Position numbers and translations under genes: made by a program. From Lachnospiraceae bacterium (lineage in GTDB: Bacteria > Bacillota > Clostridia > Lachnospirales > Lachnospiraceae), in NCBI GenBank assembly GCA_024697225.1, contig JAILGA010000143.1, positions 1 through 64,000 on the forward strand: 64,000 nt of DNA, in the 5' to 3' direction. The notes under the pieces are model-generated. The model ran no database searches. It had not been told where the DNA came from and saw only the letters and a list, made by a program, of their open reading frames with translations. Shown here piece by piece: positions 45,912 to 55,841 of the stretch (position 1 is the first letter of the stretch; each line of letters begins with the position of its first letter).

Positions 45912-46982
45912 TTATCTAACACCGACTCGTAAGATTATCTCCTGTGCTATCTCGCCCAAGGGCACAACAACATCGGTAAGTCCGGCATTGGCTATGCTCT
46001 TCGGCATTCCGTACACAGTGCAGGTGTCGGCATCCTGTGCTATAACATGAACCTTCTTCTTTTCCTTGAGATTCTTTATTCCCTCTGTTCCGTCAGCTCC
46101 CATACCGGTCATCACCACGCATACCACTTCATCGAAGGGACTGTCGGCAAGTGATTCAAACATATAATTCGCACAGGGCTTTACGCCTTCTCTGTTCGGC
46201 TCATCAGTGTAATGGATCATGCACTTGCCGCCCCGCGAAATGATATTCATATGCGCACCGCCTTTGGAGAGATATACACATCCATCCTTCAGGAAATCTC
46301 CTTCAGCGGCTTCCTTGACCTCGAGTTCGCTGGTCTTGTCTATCCTGTCCGCAAGGGACTGGGTAAATCCGACGGGCATATGCTGAACCATGACCACCGG
46401 AGCTCTGAGTTTTCCGGGCAAAAGCGGTATCACCGACTGAAGTGCCCTTGGCCCACCCGTTGAAGATGCTATGGCTACTATCCTTCTGCCGGAGATCTTG
46501 GCGGAATGCTTTTCGGCCAGTCTGGACAACGCACCGGATGTCTTTATGGATTCAACTGTAAATACCTTGTTATCCGGTGCCTTTGACTCCGCCACAGCGG
46601 TCAGTGTTGCAAGGAATGCCCTGGCAAAAGCCTCCGAGCGACAATCCATGGTATTGTCCGGCTTGTGGACGAAATCCATCGCCCCCAGTTCCAGACAGTC
46701 CATAGTGATCTGCGCACCCTCTTTGGTGTCGGTGGATGCGATCATGATCTTGGCATGGATCCTTTCCTTCTGAAGAGCTCGTAACAACTCCAAACCGTTC
46801 ATCCGCGGCATGTTAATATCAAGAACTACCGCATCATACGTCTTTTTCTTCAGAAGTTCCAGCGCTTCGAGGCCGTCAATAGCGCGGTCTTCCACGTGAA
46901 ATCTCGCATCTGCGTTGATAATACCACTCAATACACTTCTTATGAGTGCAGAGTCATCAACGATCAAAATTTTTTTTGCCAT
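45912..46982 (-). CDS. cheB: Protein-glutamate methylesterase CheB
   Basis: 356 aa; receiver KILIVDDSALIRSVL, VVLDINMPRMNGLELL; ASTGGPRALQSVIPLLP, VQHMPVGFTQSLADRID, MTGMGADGTEGI. Confidence 0.97.
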   Translation of the reverse strand: MAKKILIVDDSALIRSVLSGIINADARFHVEDRAIDGLEALELLKKKTYDAVVLDINMPRMNGLELLRALQKERIHAKIMIASTDTKEGAQITMDCLELGAMDFVHKPDNTMDCRSEAFARAFLATLTAVAESKAPDNKVFTVESIKTSGALSRLAEKHSAKISGRRIVAIASSTGGPRALQSVIPLLPGKLRAPVVMVQHMPVGFTQSLADRIDKTSELEVKEAAEGDFLKDGCVYLSKGGAHMNIISRGGKCMIHYTDEPNREGVKPCANYMFESLADSPFDEVVCVVMTGMGADGTEGIKNLKEKKKVHVIAQDADTCTVYGMPKSIANAGLTDVVVPLGEIAQEIILRVGVR

Positions 46983-47009
46983 TTCCGCCTCCCTGTATTA
47001 TGCTTCGTA

Positions 47010-47765
47010 TCAGTTCTCCTGTTTACGGCGTATTCTTCTCTCTTCTTCAAATATATAATGAATTATCTCTTCGCGTTCTTCCTCGCCGATATCAACATAT
47101 TTTGCTCTGTGCTCAAACAATCCGGGATGATCTTCCTTCTCCTTTACCTCAAGAACACGGCTTACGATCTTATATTCCTTCAGGCCCTCGGATGTCTTGA
47201 GATGATATACGCAGAGTATCAGGCTTCCCGGCTTGTAGCAATACTTGCCGACAAATCTCAGACCGCCTCCGCTGATGTCCATGATAACGCTTGACTCAAG
47301 GGGCTGTGCGGGAGATGTCGGTATGTCAAGTCTGTCATCCATATCAAGAACATGCACCTCATCGTCATCAAGTATCCTTGACGAGAGCTGCAGCGTACAG
47401 CTGAATCTGTAGTACTCTCTTCGCTGAAACCTGCGGAGATTACTTGTGAGCTCCATGGCGAGAATAAAGATATTTCCGTTCCTGTATCTGTCCACCACTT
47501 TTGACAAAGCCTGATACAGGACATTATTGCTGAAAAAAGTAAGGTTATACTCGCCTCCCTGAGGCAGGAGGATGAGCTTTTCCTTTTCCATGGGCATCAT
47601 GATCTCTATGCGTTCGTCTGATATGATGTCATAAAGCTGAGAGACATAAACCTTGTCAGATTCCTCCTGACTTGCCCGCCCGACCTCGGTCAGCTCGACT
47701 CTGTCCCCCAGTCCGATATAGTCGGCAATGGTGTTCTTAGGCTTCTTTGATGGTAAAAACGCCAT
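47010..47765 (-). CDS. PilZ-domain flagellar brake protein (YcgR-like)
   Basis: 251 aa; N-terminal YcgR-like barrel; PilZ motifs RREYYRF (RxxxR) and DISGGG (DxSxxG). Confidence 0.93.
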   Translation of the reverse strand: MAFLPSKKPKNTIADYIGLGDRVELTEVGRASQEESDKVYVSQLYDIISDERIEIMMPMEKEKLILLPQGGEYNLTFFSNNVLYQALSKVVDRYRNGNIFILAMELTSNLRRFQRREYYRFSCTLQLSSRILDDDEVHVLDMDDRLDIPTSPAQPLESSVIMDISGGGLRFVGKYCYKPGSLILCVYHLKTSEGLKEYKIVSRVLEVKEKEDHPGLFEHRAKYVDIGEEEREEIIHYIFEEERRIRRKQEN

Positions 47766-47766
47766 G

Positions 47767-48651
47767 TCAGGTACCTCCGTTTTGTTTACCGCTCAGTATA
47801 TGTGAAAAGAAAGCCGCCATACCTCTCGACCGCGCTCTCTTTAGTTCGTCATTATCGGTAAGCTCGCCTACTATCCTCTCAAAAGCCTTGGAAGACCTGG
47901 CCTGAGGGTTCTGCATTGACACAGGTATCTGCTGCATCACGGCATTGGCGAGCGCCTGATCCCTGGGTATGGCACCGAGATAAGTCATGGGCAGCTTCAG
48001 GTATCTGGCAACCACCGCGTTCAGCTTATTGTACAGCACCTGACCCTCGCCGTCCGAGGCCACGAGATTCGAGACCACCTTGATATGTGTGTTTTCCCTC
48101 TGAAACCGCGGATTCTGATTCAAGGCCTTTAAAAGTGAGTAGGAATCCGTTATGGATGTCGGTTCGGGAGTTGTGACCAGAATTATCTCACCGCTGGCCA
48201 CAAGAAACTCCATTACGGAATCGGCTATTCCCGCTCCGGTATCGATGATCACCGTATCGGCGATGGCATCGAGTTCCGCCAGATTGACTATGATATAAGT
48301 CAGATATTCACGGTCAAGCTGACTCATTCTGGTAATTCCTGATCCGCCTGAGATGAAGCCCACATCCATAGGCCCCCAGGTTATTATCTCCCTGATATTC
48401 TTGCCCTGATAGATCAGATCGCTGAGATTATGCTTCGGTACCGTGCCGAACATAATCTCGATATTTGCAAGACCCAGATCGGCATCAAGTATTATCACCC
48501 GCTGCCCGAGCTTTCTCAGCTGAATAGCCAGATTGATAGCAACATTGCTCTTTCCGACGCCTCCCTTGCCGCTTGTCACCGTGATGACTCTTGCTCTGGG
48601 GCGCACATTCTGGCTCTTTATGATATTTCTTAACTGACTCGCCTGATCCAT
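47767..48651 (-). CDS. flhG: MinD/ParA-family ATPase FlhG (YlxH)
   Basis: MDQASQLRNIIKSQN...VITVTSGKGGVGKSNVAINLAIQLRKLGQRVIILDADLGLANIEIMFG; ATG at 48651. Confidence 0.95.
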   Translation of the reverse strand: MDQASQLRNIIKSQNVRPRARVITVTSGKGGVGKSNVAINLAIQLRKLGQRVIILDADLGLANIEIMFGTVPKHNLSDLIYQGKNIREIITWGPMDVGFISGGSGITRMSQLDREYLTYIIVNLAELDAIADTVIIDTGAGIADSVMEFLVASGEIILVTTPEPTSITDSYSLLKALNQNPRFQRENTHIKVVSNLVASDGEGQVLYNKLNAVVARYLKLPMTYLGAIPRDQALANAVMQQIPVSMQNPQARSSKAFERIVGELTDNDELKRARSRGMAAFFSHILSGKQNGGT

Positions 48652-48655
48652 ACGA

Positions 48656-50119
48656 TCACCCGTTCTGCTTCTTTCCGCCCAGTAAACCCTTGACAACGCT
48701 CTGGGCATCGAAAACAGCGATATCGTCAGGTACGTTCTGTCCGTTTGTTATGTATGACATGGGCGCCCCGGTCCTCAGCTTTATATTATAGAGGTTGCCG
48801 GCCGCAGAAGTCTCGTCCATCTTGGTGAACAGCAGGCGGTACTGCGTCATGGCAGAATAGGAATCCGTTATATCAGTAAGATCCCTGTATTTCGTAGTGG
48901 CTGACAGCACCAGGAAAACATCCGATTCGATCACTCCGTCAAAAGCGTGAAGAAATGCGTCGGTGTTTTTTCTCTGTTCTTCGTTATGCATGGAATGCCC
49001 CGCCGTATCTATGCAGAGGAAGTCGTAATCCCTGAAATTCTCCGCTGCGGTGCGCATCTCATCCACGGAATAGATTACCCTGCAGGGTATCTCCATTATC
49101 GAAGCATATGTCTTTAACTGCTCGGCAGCCGCTATCCTGTATGTATCGACCGTCAGGAGCGCAACCTTCTTGTGCTGCATCACAAACAGTTCTGAAGCTA
49201 TCTTGGCTATCGTGGTGGTCTTGCCGACGCCGGTGGGCCCGATGAAGAAAAGCGCTTTCGGTCCTGCCTGGGCGGGAGTTATCGGTTCGGATTTACCGAA
49301 TTTCAGGACCATCTTCTGATAGACATTCGCAAGCACATACTCAAGCGGCATGTTGGGTTTGTTCATCTTCTCAATCTCATCCGTCAGCTGATTGGCATAT
49401 ATCTCATCCACATCATTGGATATGAGAGTATTGTAGAGAAGCTTGACAAAGGTAAGCATTTCGCCGTTAACCGACGTGTCATCCTCATCCCTGGAATTGT
49501 CCGCTTTCTTATCTCTCGCAGTGGAAGAACCTCCAATCCTCTCTTCAAGAAGATTATGCAGGGAGTCGAGTTTCTCCTCAAGAACACCGACATCACCGCT
49601 TCCGGAACGCCTCGCGGCGTTTTCTGAAGGTCTTGCGTTCTGCTCGGGCCTGCCCTCGGTCGGAAGGTTAAGATCCTTCGGATGTTCCCTGGATGATCTG
49701 TCCGGGCGCTGAACTGCCTGTCTTCCGGCGCTCTGCGGCTGTCCCTGAATATCCTGAGGCGGCATCTGCCTCGCGGAACTCACCGGGTTCACAGGCGAAA
49801 CCCTTGATCCGAGAGGTGGCAGAGTCCCGTCCTGGGTCGCTCTCACCAGCTTTTCACCCGCGGTCAGATCCACATTTGCTCCTGGCCTCTGATTCTGCTG
49901 GGGCCTGAGTGTCTGCATCGGCGTTTTGCCGATAGGAACGTCATCGGGTTCATCCTCCAACGCGACAGTCACCTCCACACGCGGAGGAAGAAGGAACGCA
50001 AAAAAGCCCTTCTGCTTGACAGGCCGGACATTCATTATCACTATGCCCTGCCCCAGCTCTCTCCTTGCGTCCTCGGTAGCGTCAGCTTCAGTTTTTGCCA
50101 CAAATTTCTTGATTATCAT
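48656..50119 (-). CDS. flhF: Flagellar biosynthesis GTPase FlhF
   Basis: 487 aa; MIIKKFVAKTEADATEDARRELG, GPTGVGKTTTIAKIASEL, DTYRIAAAEQLKTYA, IDTAGHS. Confidence 0.97.
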   Translation of the reverse strand: MIIKKFVAKTEADATEDARRELGQGIVIMNVRPVKQKGFFAFLLPPRVEVTVALEDEPDDVPIGKTPMQTLRPQQNQRPGANVDLTAGEKLVRATQDGTLPPLGSRVSPVNPVSSARQMPPQDIQGQPQSAGRQAVQRPDRSSREHPKDLNLPTEGRPEQNARPSENAARRSGSGDVGVLEEKLDSLHNLLEERIGGSSTARDKKADNSRDEDDTSVNGEMLTFVKLLYNTLISNDVDEIYANQLTDEIEKMNKPNMPLEYVLANVYQKMVLKFGKSEPITPAQAGPKALFFIGPTGVGKTTTIAKIASELFVMQHKKVALLTVDTYRIAAAEQLKTYASIMEIPCRVIYSVDEMRTAAENFRDYDFLCIDTAGHSMHNEEQRKNTDAFLHAFDGVIESDVFLVLSATTKYRDLTDITDSYSAMTQYRLLFTKMDETSAAGNLYNIKLRTGAPMSYITNGQNVPDDIAVFDAQSVVKGLLGGKKQNG

Positions 50120-50140
50120 ATCAGTCCGCGGTCCTTGTCA

Positions 50141-52195
50141 TCACACGTCTATAACACCGATGGGATTGAAGTGCACGCCGTTATCGATCTCATTATATGA
50201 TATCACGATCAGATCCCTGAATCTGTCCTCGGTCATCCTCTTAAAGTACATGCGCACGATGGGTGATGTCATGATGATCGGATACTTGCCCATCTCCTCA
50301 AGTTTTCTTCCCCATTCACCGGCGGCATTTATAATGGCGGCGGATCTGTCGGGATCCAGCGTGATATAAGCGCCGTTCTCCGTCTGTTTGACGCTTGCCA
50401 TGATCTCCTGTTCAAGCTCATACTTGAGCGCCACCACCGGCGTCTCCTCACCGGGCGGGAAATACTTCCCGCAGATCGCGCGCTTAAGAGCCTGTCTCAC
50501 ATACTCCGTCAGGATATCGGGATCGTGCGTGGAGGGCGCGTAATCCGCAAGAGTCTCGAAGATCGTGACAAGATCCCTTATGGAGACGCCTTCCCTAAGC
50601 AGATTCTGCAGAACCTTCTCAATCTCGCCCAGACTCATGAGCTTAGGATACAGCTCATCGACAAGCGCCTGGTTGTTGTTCTTGAGGTTATCGACCAGGT
50701 TCTGTACATCCTGTCTGGTGAGCAGCTCTGCAATATGTTCTCTTATCACCTCCGTCAGGTGCGTCGCGATTATTGACGGAGGATCCACAACGGTGTAGCC
50801 GTAGCTTTCCGCCCTCTCCCTCTGGCTCTCGGTGATCCATGTCGCCGGCAGATGGAATGAAGGTTCAAAGGTGTCTATACCGACGATCTTTTCCTCCACA
50901 TGACCCGGATTCATGGCCATGTAGTGATCGAACATGATCTCGCCCTCGCTGATCTGGATGCCCTTTATCTTGATGATATACTGATTGGGATTGAGCTGTA
51001 TATTGTCGCGCAGTCTTATGATGGGCACGACAGTTCCCAGTTCAAGCGCTATCTGTCTGCGGATCATGACAACGCGGTCAAGCAGGTCACCGCCCTGATT
51101 GACATCCGCAAGGGGAATGATGCCGTAGCCGAACTCCAGCTCAATGGGATCCACCTGGAGCAGCGAGTTAACATTCTCGGGCTGCCTTATCTCCTCGGCG
51201 GTGGTCTCCTCCTGTTCCGCCTCGGTCTCTATTCCGACTGTCTCAAGCGTGCCGGTCATGACCCGTCCGCATACGATAAAGAGCGCGCCGATAGCGATAT
51301 AGATCACATCCGGCAGGGGTGTCGCTATGCCAAGGAAAGCCACAAGCGCACCCACAAGATAGAGAGCCTTCGGCATCGAGAAGAGCTGCTTGATAAGCGT
51401 AGAGCCGAACTCCGCCTCCTTGGCGCCCTTGGTGACAAGCACACCCGTTGCAAGCGATATCAGCAGCGATGGTATGGAACTGACAAGGCCGTCACCGATG
51501 GTAAGTATGGTGAAGTGATCGAGCGCCTCGTTGATGCTCATGCCCTGGCGCCACATTCCCATTGCTATACCGCCCACAATATTGATCGCAGTGATTATGA
51601 GACCGGCAGTCGTGTCTCCCTTGACATACTTTGTGGCACCGTCCATGGATCCGAAGAAGCTTGCCTCATCCTGAAGCTTCTGCCTCCTTGCCATTGCCTC
51701 CTGATCGGTTATGGCACCGGTGTTCAGATCGGCGTCAATAGCCATCTGTTTACCGGGCATGGCGTCCAGCGTAAACCTTGCCGTGACCTCCGAAACACGC
51801 TCCGAGCCCTTATTGATGACCTGCAGCTGCACTATGATCAGGATAATATAGACGACAACACCTATGACCAGATCGCCGCCGCCCACAAATTCACCGAACA
51901 CCTCAATGACGCGTCCTGCGTTACCTGTAGACAATATCATTCTGGTCGACGAAACGTTTAGTCCTACACGAAATATCGTACTGATCAGCAGGATGGTGGG
52001 ATAATTGGACATCTCCAGCACTTCACGCACATACATGGCGTTGAAAAGTATGGCAAAGGAGATGGACATATCAACCGCGAGAAGGATATCCAGCAGCCAG
52101 TCCGAGAGGGGTATGATCAGCATGACGAAGGCGAACACAACATACAGTGCAACGCCGTAGTCAAAGATCCGCGAGCGGAACTTATCTCTGGTCAT
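50141..52195 (-). CDS. flhA: Flagellar export apparatus protein FlhA
   Basis: 684 aa; MLIIPLSDWLLDILLAVDMSISFAILF, RFTLDAMPGKQMAIDADLNTGAITDQEA, SFFGSMDGATKYVKGD. Confidence 0.98.
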   Translation of the reverse strand: MTRDKFRSRIFDYGVALYVVFAFVMLIIPLSDWLLDILLAVDMSISFAILFNAMYVREVLEMSNYPTILLISTIFRVGLNVSSTRMILSTGNAGRVIEVFGEFVGGGDLVIGVVVYIILIIVQLQVINKGSERVSEVTARFTLDAMPGKQMAIDADLNTGAITDQEAMARRQKLQDEASFFGSMDGATKYVKGDTTAGLIITAINIVGGIAMGMWRQGMSINEALDHFTILTIGDGLVSSIPSLLISLATGVLVTKGAKEAEFGSTLIKQLFSMPKALYLVGALVAFLGIATPLPDVIYIAIGALFIVCGRVMTGTLETVGIETEAEQEETTAEEIRQPENVNSLLQVDPIELEFGYGIIPLADVNQGGDLLDRVVMIRRQIALELGTVVPIIRLRDNIQLNPNQYIIKIKGIQISEGEIMFDHYMAMNPGHVEEKIVGIDTFEPSFHLPATWITESQRERAESYGYTVVDPPSIIATHLTEVIREHIAELLTRQDVQNLVDNLKNNNQALVDELYPKLMSLGEIEKVLQNLLREGVSIRDLVTIFETLADYAPSTHDPDILTEYVRQALKRAICGKYFPPGEETPVVALKYELEQEIMASVKQTENGAYITLDPDRSAAIINAAGEWGRKLEEMGKYPIIMTSPIVRMYFKRMTEDRFRDLIVISYNEIDNGVHFNPIGVIDV

Positions 52196-52295
52196 CTGTG
52201 ACTGTTACCCCCTTTCGACAATTTAACTTATATACTATATCATAAAAAGGGTTTCCCGTCACGTCCGCAGCAACAAATTAATAAACGGATTTTTG

Positions 52296-53465
52296 TTATA
52301 TTTTACCTTTTATCTTGTATACAAAGGCCAGTACATTTGCCACTGCCTCATACAGCTCCGGCGGGATCTCTGCGCCCAGCGGAACATTGGCATACAGCAT
52401 ACGCGCAAGAGGCTTATCCTCGTATATCTCGATATTGCACTCTTTCGCGGTCTCCTTTATCTTCTGTGCAAGATGATCCGTTCCCTTGGCGATCACGACC
52501 GGCGCATGATACGTATCCTGCTCGTATTTAAGCGCCACGGCATAATGAGTAGGGTTTGTGATGACCACATCCGCCTGGGGAAGCGCACTCATCATCCTTC
52601 TTCTGGATGCCTCCATCATCTTCTGTCTGATCCTTGATTTGATCTGAGGATCTCCCTCCTGGTTCTTATACTCGTCCTTGACCTCCTGCTTGGTCATCTT
52701 CATCTCTTCGTGGAATTTGTGCTTCTGGTAGATAAAGTCGACTGCGGCAATGATCATATACACAAGCGCGATACGAAGCCCAAGATTGAATATAATGTCA
52801 TACATCGCCGCGAGAGCCTGTCTCAGCGGCATATCGTAGAGAAGAAACAGCGACTCCCTGCGCCCGATTATATATGTGTAAACCACGATGCTTATCATTG
52901 CCAGCTTGGCGATGGACTTAAAGAGTTCAAAAAGCTTTTCCATAGAGAACAGCTTCTTCATCCCGGAAATGGGATTGAGCTTTGAAAAATTGGGTTTAAG
53001 AGGCTTTGTAGTGACATGCCATTTGACCTGAAGAAGATCGGTCAGAAACGCCACAAGGAAACCCACCGCAAAAAATGGCGCGATAAGGGTCAGCACACGA
53101 AAGATAGCCTCCCTGAACAGCCTGTTGATAGTGGTCATGGGCACACGCCCGTCATACATCTGTATAAGCGCGGGCATATCCTCATACATCTTCTCAAAGA
53201 AATTCCGGAAATTGCTCCCGAAGGTCGGAAGAAAAATCCGAAGCAGAATAAACAGCGCAAGTATCGACAGCGCCTGGTTGATCTCCCTGCTCTTCGCGAC
53301 ATTGCCTTCATCTCTGGCATCCTTGAGACGTTTGGCCGTGGGTTCCTCGGTCTTCTCGCCTCCGGGGCCCTCCTTAGCGAAGAACTGGATATCCATTTCC
53401 AGACGGCGGTCTCCGGAAGGATATCCCTGTCTGTATGCGGTTGGGATCACAAATCTCTTTTTCAA
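52296..53465 (-). CDS. flhB: Flagellar export apparatus protein FlhB
   Basis: 389 aa; GEKTEEPTAKRLKDARDEGNVAKSREI, autocleavage NPTH in DVVITNPTHYAVALKYE. Confidence 0.97.
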   Translation of the reverse strand: MKKRFVIPTAYRQGYPSGDRRLEMDIQFFAKEGPGGEKTEEPTAKRLKDARDEGNVAKSREINQALSILALFILLRIFLPTFGSNFRNFFEKMYEDMPALIQMYDGRVPMTTINRLFREAIFRVLTLIAPFFAVGFLVAFLTDLLQVKWHVTTKPLKPNFSKLNPISGMKKLFSMEKLFELFKSIAKLAMISIVVYTYIIGRRESLFLLYDMPLRQALAAMYDIIFNLGLRIALVYMIIAAVDFIYQKHKFHEEMKMTKQEVKDEYKNQEGDPQIKSRIRQKMMEASRRRMMSALPQADVVITNPTHYAVALKYEQDTYHAPVVIAKGTDHLAQKIKETAKECNIEIYEDKPLARMLYANVPLGAEIPPELYEAVANVLAFVYKIKGKI

Positions 53466-54247
53466 GGCATCATGGCTCCCGTGAATCCCTTCAGCATCTG
53501 CTGCATATACCTGAAAATAAAATCGGCGGCATGCCCCAGCGTTATCGATGTCATGTAGAGGATCGCCATACCTGTGAGTATCTTTATCTGCATTCCCACG
53601 GCGAACATGTTCATCTGCGGCGCCACCTTTGCCAGTATTCCCAGCACTATATTTATTATAAAAGTTATCACAAACACCGGAAGACAGATCCTGAAGCCGA
53701 TGATGATGTAATTTCTGAAATATGTCATTATCTGCTGCAGGAGCATGCCGCTGCGGATCACAGCCCCGTTCACCGGGATCATAGTGAATGAGTCAGCGAT
53801 GGCGGAAAGGATATACCGGTAAAGACCGCTTACGAGCATCATTGCAAGCAGAGTGTACTGATAGAGCGATCCCGAGACAGTGACCTGGTTTCTTGATACG
53901 GGGTCAAAGAGCGAGACCATGGAAAGACCTACCTGCATATCCACCAGATTGCCGGCAAAAGAGGTTATCGTAGTGACGATCTGTGCCGCAAGTCCCAAAA
54001 AAAGCCCCACAGCCACTTCCTTCAGAACGATGACCGCATAGCCAATCACCGTGTCATACTCAAGGGGAACCATCGGAACCGTACCATACAGAAGGATCGA
54101 AACAAATACGGCAAAAGTGATCTTGAAACGGTTTGGCGGAACGCCCTGCATTCCGAACACCGGAGCCACGGCCGTAAATGTCGCCACCCGCATAAGTATC
54201 AGCAGAAAGTATTCCAGATCTCCGTAGCTGAAAGTGTAATCAAGCAT
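53462..54247 (-). CDS. fliR: Flagellar export apparatus protein FliR
   Basis: 261 aa polytopic; KEVAVGLFLGLAAQIVTTITSFAGNLVDMQVGLSMVSLFDP. Confidence 0.96.
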   Translation of the reverse strand: MLDYTFSYGDLEYFLLILMRVATFTAVAPVFGMQGVPPNRFKITFAVFVSILLYGTVPMVPLEYDTVIGYAVIVLKEVAVGLFLGLAAQIVTTITSFAGNLVDMQVGLSMVSLFDPVSRNQVTVSGSLYQYTLLAMMLVSGLYRYILSAIADSFTMIPVNGAVIRSGMLLQQIMTYFRNYIIIGFRICLPVFVITFIINIVLGILAKVAPQMNMFAVGMQIKILTGMAILYMTSITLGHAADFIFRYMQQMLKGFTGAMMP

Positions 54248-54263
54248 AGCCGCACCTGTCCGG

Positions 54264-54533
54264 TCACTTGATATAGAGGCTGAAGCTGCTCCACAGCTTT
54301 GTGATATAATCGGTTATCGTCGTTGCCATCCAGTTGCCAAGAAGGATAATGGCGATAAATGTCAGTATTATCTTGGGTATCGAGGTGAGTGTCTGCTCCT
54401 GTATGGATGTAACGGTCTGAAAGATCGAGATCACCAGACCGACGACAAGAGAGACCAAAAGACACGGCGCAGAAAGCCTGATAACGAGAAACAGGGCATC
54501 CTGAACGATCATATTCACATCATTAATCGTCAT
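54264..54533 (-). CDS. fliQ: Flagellar export apparatus protein FliQ
   Basis: 89 aa; SAPCLLVSLVVGLVISIFQTVTSIQEQTLTSIPKI. Confidence 0.97.
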   Translation of the reverse strand: MTINDVNMIVQDALFLVIRLSAPCLLVSLVVGLVISIFQTVTSIQEQTLTSIPKIILTFIAIILLGNWMATTITDYITKLWSSFSLYIK

Positions 54534-54542
54534 GTCTTCCTC

Positions 54543-55484
54543 CTAGTAGAATGTCTTTACCAGACTGCCTATAATGAGGTTCCATCCGTCAGCCAGCACA
54601 AAAAGCAATATCTTGAAGGGCATAGATATGGTGGTAGGCGGCAGCATCATCATACCCATACTCATCAGCACCGAAGCCACGACCATATCAATGACGATAA
54701 AAGGTATGTAGATGATAAAGCCGATGATAAATCCGGTTCTCAACTCACTTACCATAAAGCTGGGTATCAGGACCTGATTGGGTATGCTGTCAAGTTCACC
54801 GTCCCAGTCAGTCTTTGATATTTCCATGAACATGCGCACGTCCTTGGTCTGCGTCTGCCCGTACATGAAGGTTCTTATGGGCTGCATTGCCGTCTCAAAA
54901 AAGACCTGCTGATCCATCTCCCCGTTTTCAAACGGTATGACGGCGTCATTATACACGGCAGTTATCGTAGGCTGCATGATAAACAGCGTTAGGAAAAGCG
55001 CAAGGCCTAGCAGAACCATGTTCGGCGGCGCCGTCTGCGTTGCAAGCGCCTGTCTCGTAAAGTGCATCACAACTATGATCCTCGTAAAGGAGGTCATCAT
55101 CACGAGCATCAAAGGTGCCAGCGAAATCAGCGTGAGAGTTATGAGTATCCGGAGGGCACCGTTTATTGTTCCGTTGCCGTTGTCGTAGGTCACAGTGACC
55201 GTATTGGCAATATTCAGTTCAGCAAGATCATCGGGATCCTGAGCAGTACCAGGCTCCGTTATATTGGTTCTGTCGGTCATCGAGCCCGTAGGAGGCGGAT
55301 CCGCGTCAACAAGCGGATCCGTGGTCTGATTCTCGATCACCGCTGTTGCCGGGTTCTGAACCGCAGCATGCGCATTTAGGGGCAGAACAAGCATCGCACC
55401 AACAAGCACGCAGATAAAGAAAGCGGCTGATGATGCCGCCATCCGTAATGATATACCCCTTTTTTTGTCACTCCTCTTTGTCAA
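54543..55484 (-). CDS. fliP: Flagellar export apparatus protein FliP
   Basis: 313 aa; LMMTSFTRIIVVMHFTRQALATQTAPPNMVLLGLALFLTLFIMQPT, GMMMLPPTTISMPFKILLFVLADGW. Confidence 0.97.
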   Translation of the reverse strand: MTKRSDKKRGISLRMAASSAAFFICVLVGAMLVLPLNAHAAVQNPATAVIENQTTDPLVDADPPPTGSMTDRTNITEPGTAQDPDDLAELNIANTVTVTYDNGNGTINGALRILITLTLISLAPLMLVMMTSFTRIIVVMHFTRQALATQTAPPNMVLLGLALFLTLFIMQPTITAVYNDAVIPFENGEMDQQVFFETAMQPIRTFMYGQTQTKDVRMFMEISKTDWDGELDSIPNQVLIPSFMVSELRTGFIIGFIIYIPFIVIDMVVASVLMSMGMMMLPPTTISMPFKILLFVLADGWNLIIGSLVKTFY

Positions 55485-55839
55485 TCCGGTCTTCCTTTTT
55501 CCCGAGATTTTTCAGCACACTCCCAAAATCCGGCATATTGCCCGGTTTCTTTTCGGGGATCGATATCTGTATCTCGTCCGCGGTCCACTCTCCGAGTTTC
55601 TCCACGTGATCCTTTCCCACAGCCACGGCGATATATCTGTCCCCGATCTTCAAAAGCTCAACTACCTGTGACTGAGACAGGCGCGCGGCTTCAATTATCT
55701 CAATATTGGTACCGGCGATCCCTCCGGTCTTCTGATAACCCGCGATAAAGCGCGCGGTGAGCCACGCGAGAACAAGTACCAGCGCGAAGACCGCGAGCAT
55801 CGTCAGAAGCTGGGAAACGGATCCGGTCGGCGTGTACAT
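55468..55839 (-). CDS. fliO: Flagellar biosynthetic protein FliO
   Basis: 123 aa; single TM, IIEAARLSQSQVVELLKIGDRYIAVAVGKDHVEKLGEW. Confidence 0.88.
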   Translation of the reverse strand: MYTPTGSVSQLLTMLAVFALVLVLAWLTARFIAGYQKTGGIAGTNIEIIEAARLSQSQVVELLKIGDRYIAVAVGKDHVEKLGEWTADEIQISIPEKKPGNMPDFGSVLKNLGKKEDRIDKEE

Positions 55840-55841
55840 TT

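Noticed and set aside
50900-51961. 353-aa plus-strand ORF
   Set aside because: Antisense to flhA, which has clear family motifs; the predicted protein is His/Asp/Arg-rich with no recognisable domain.
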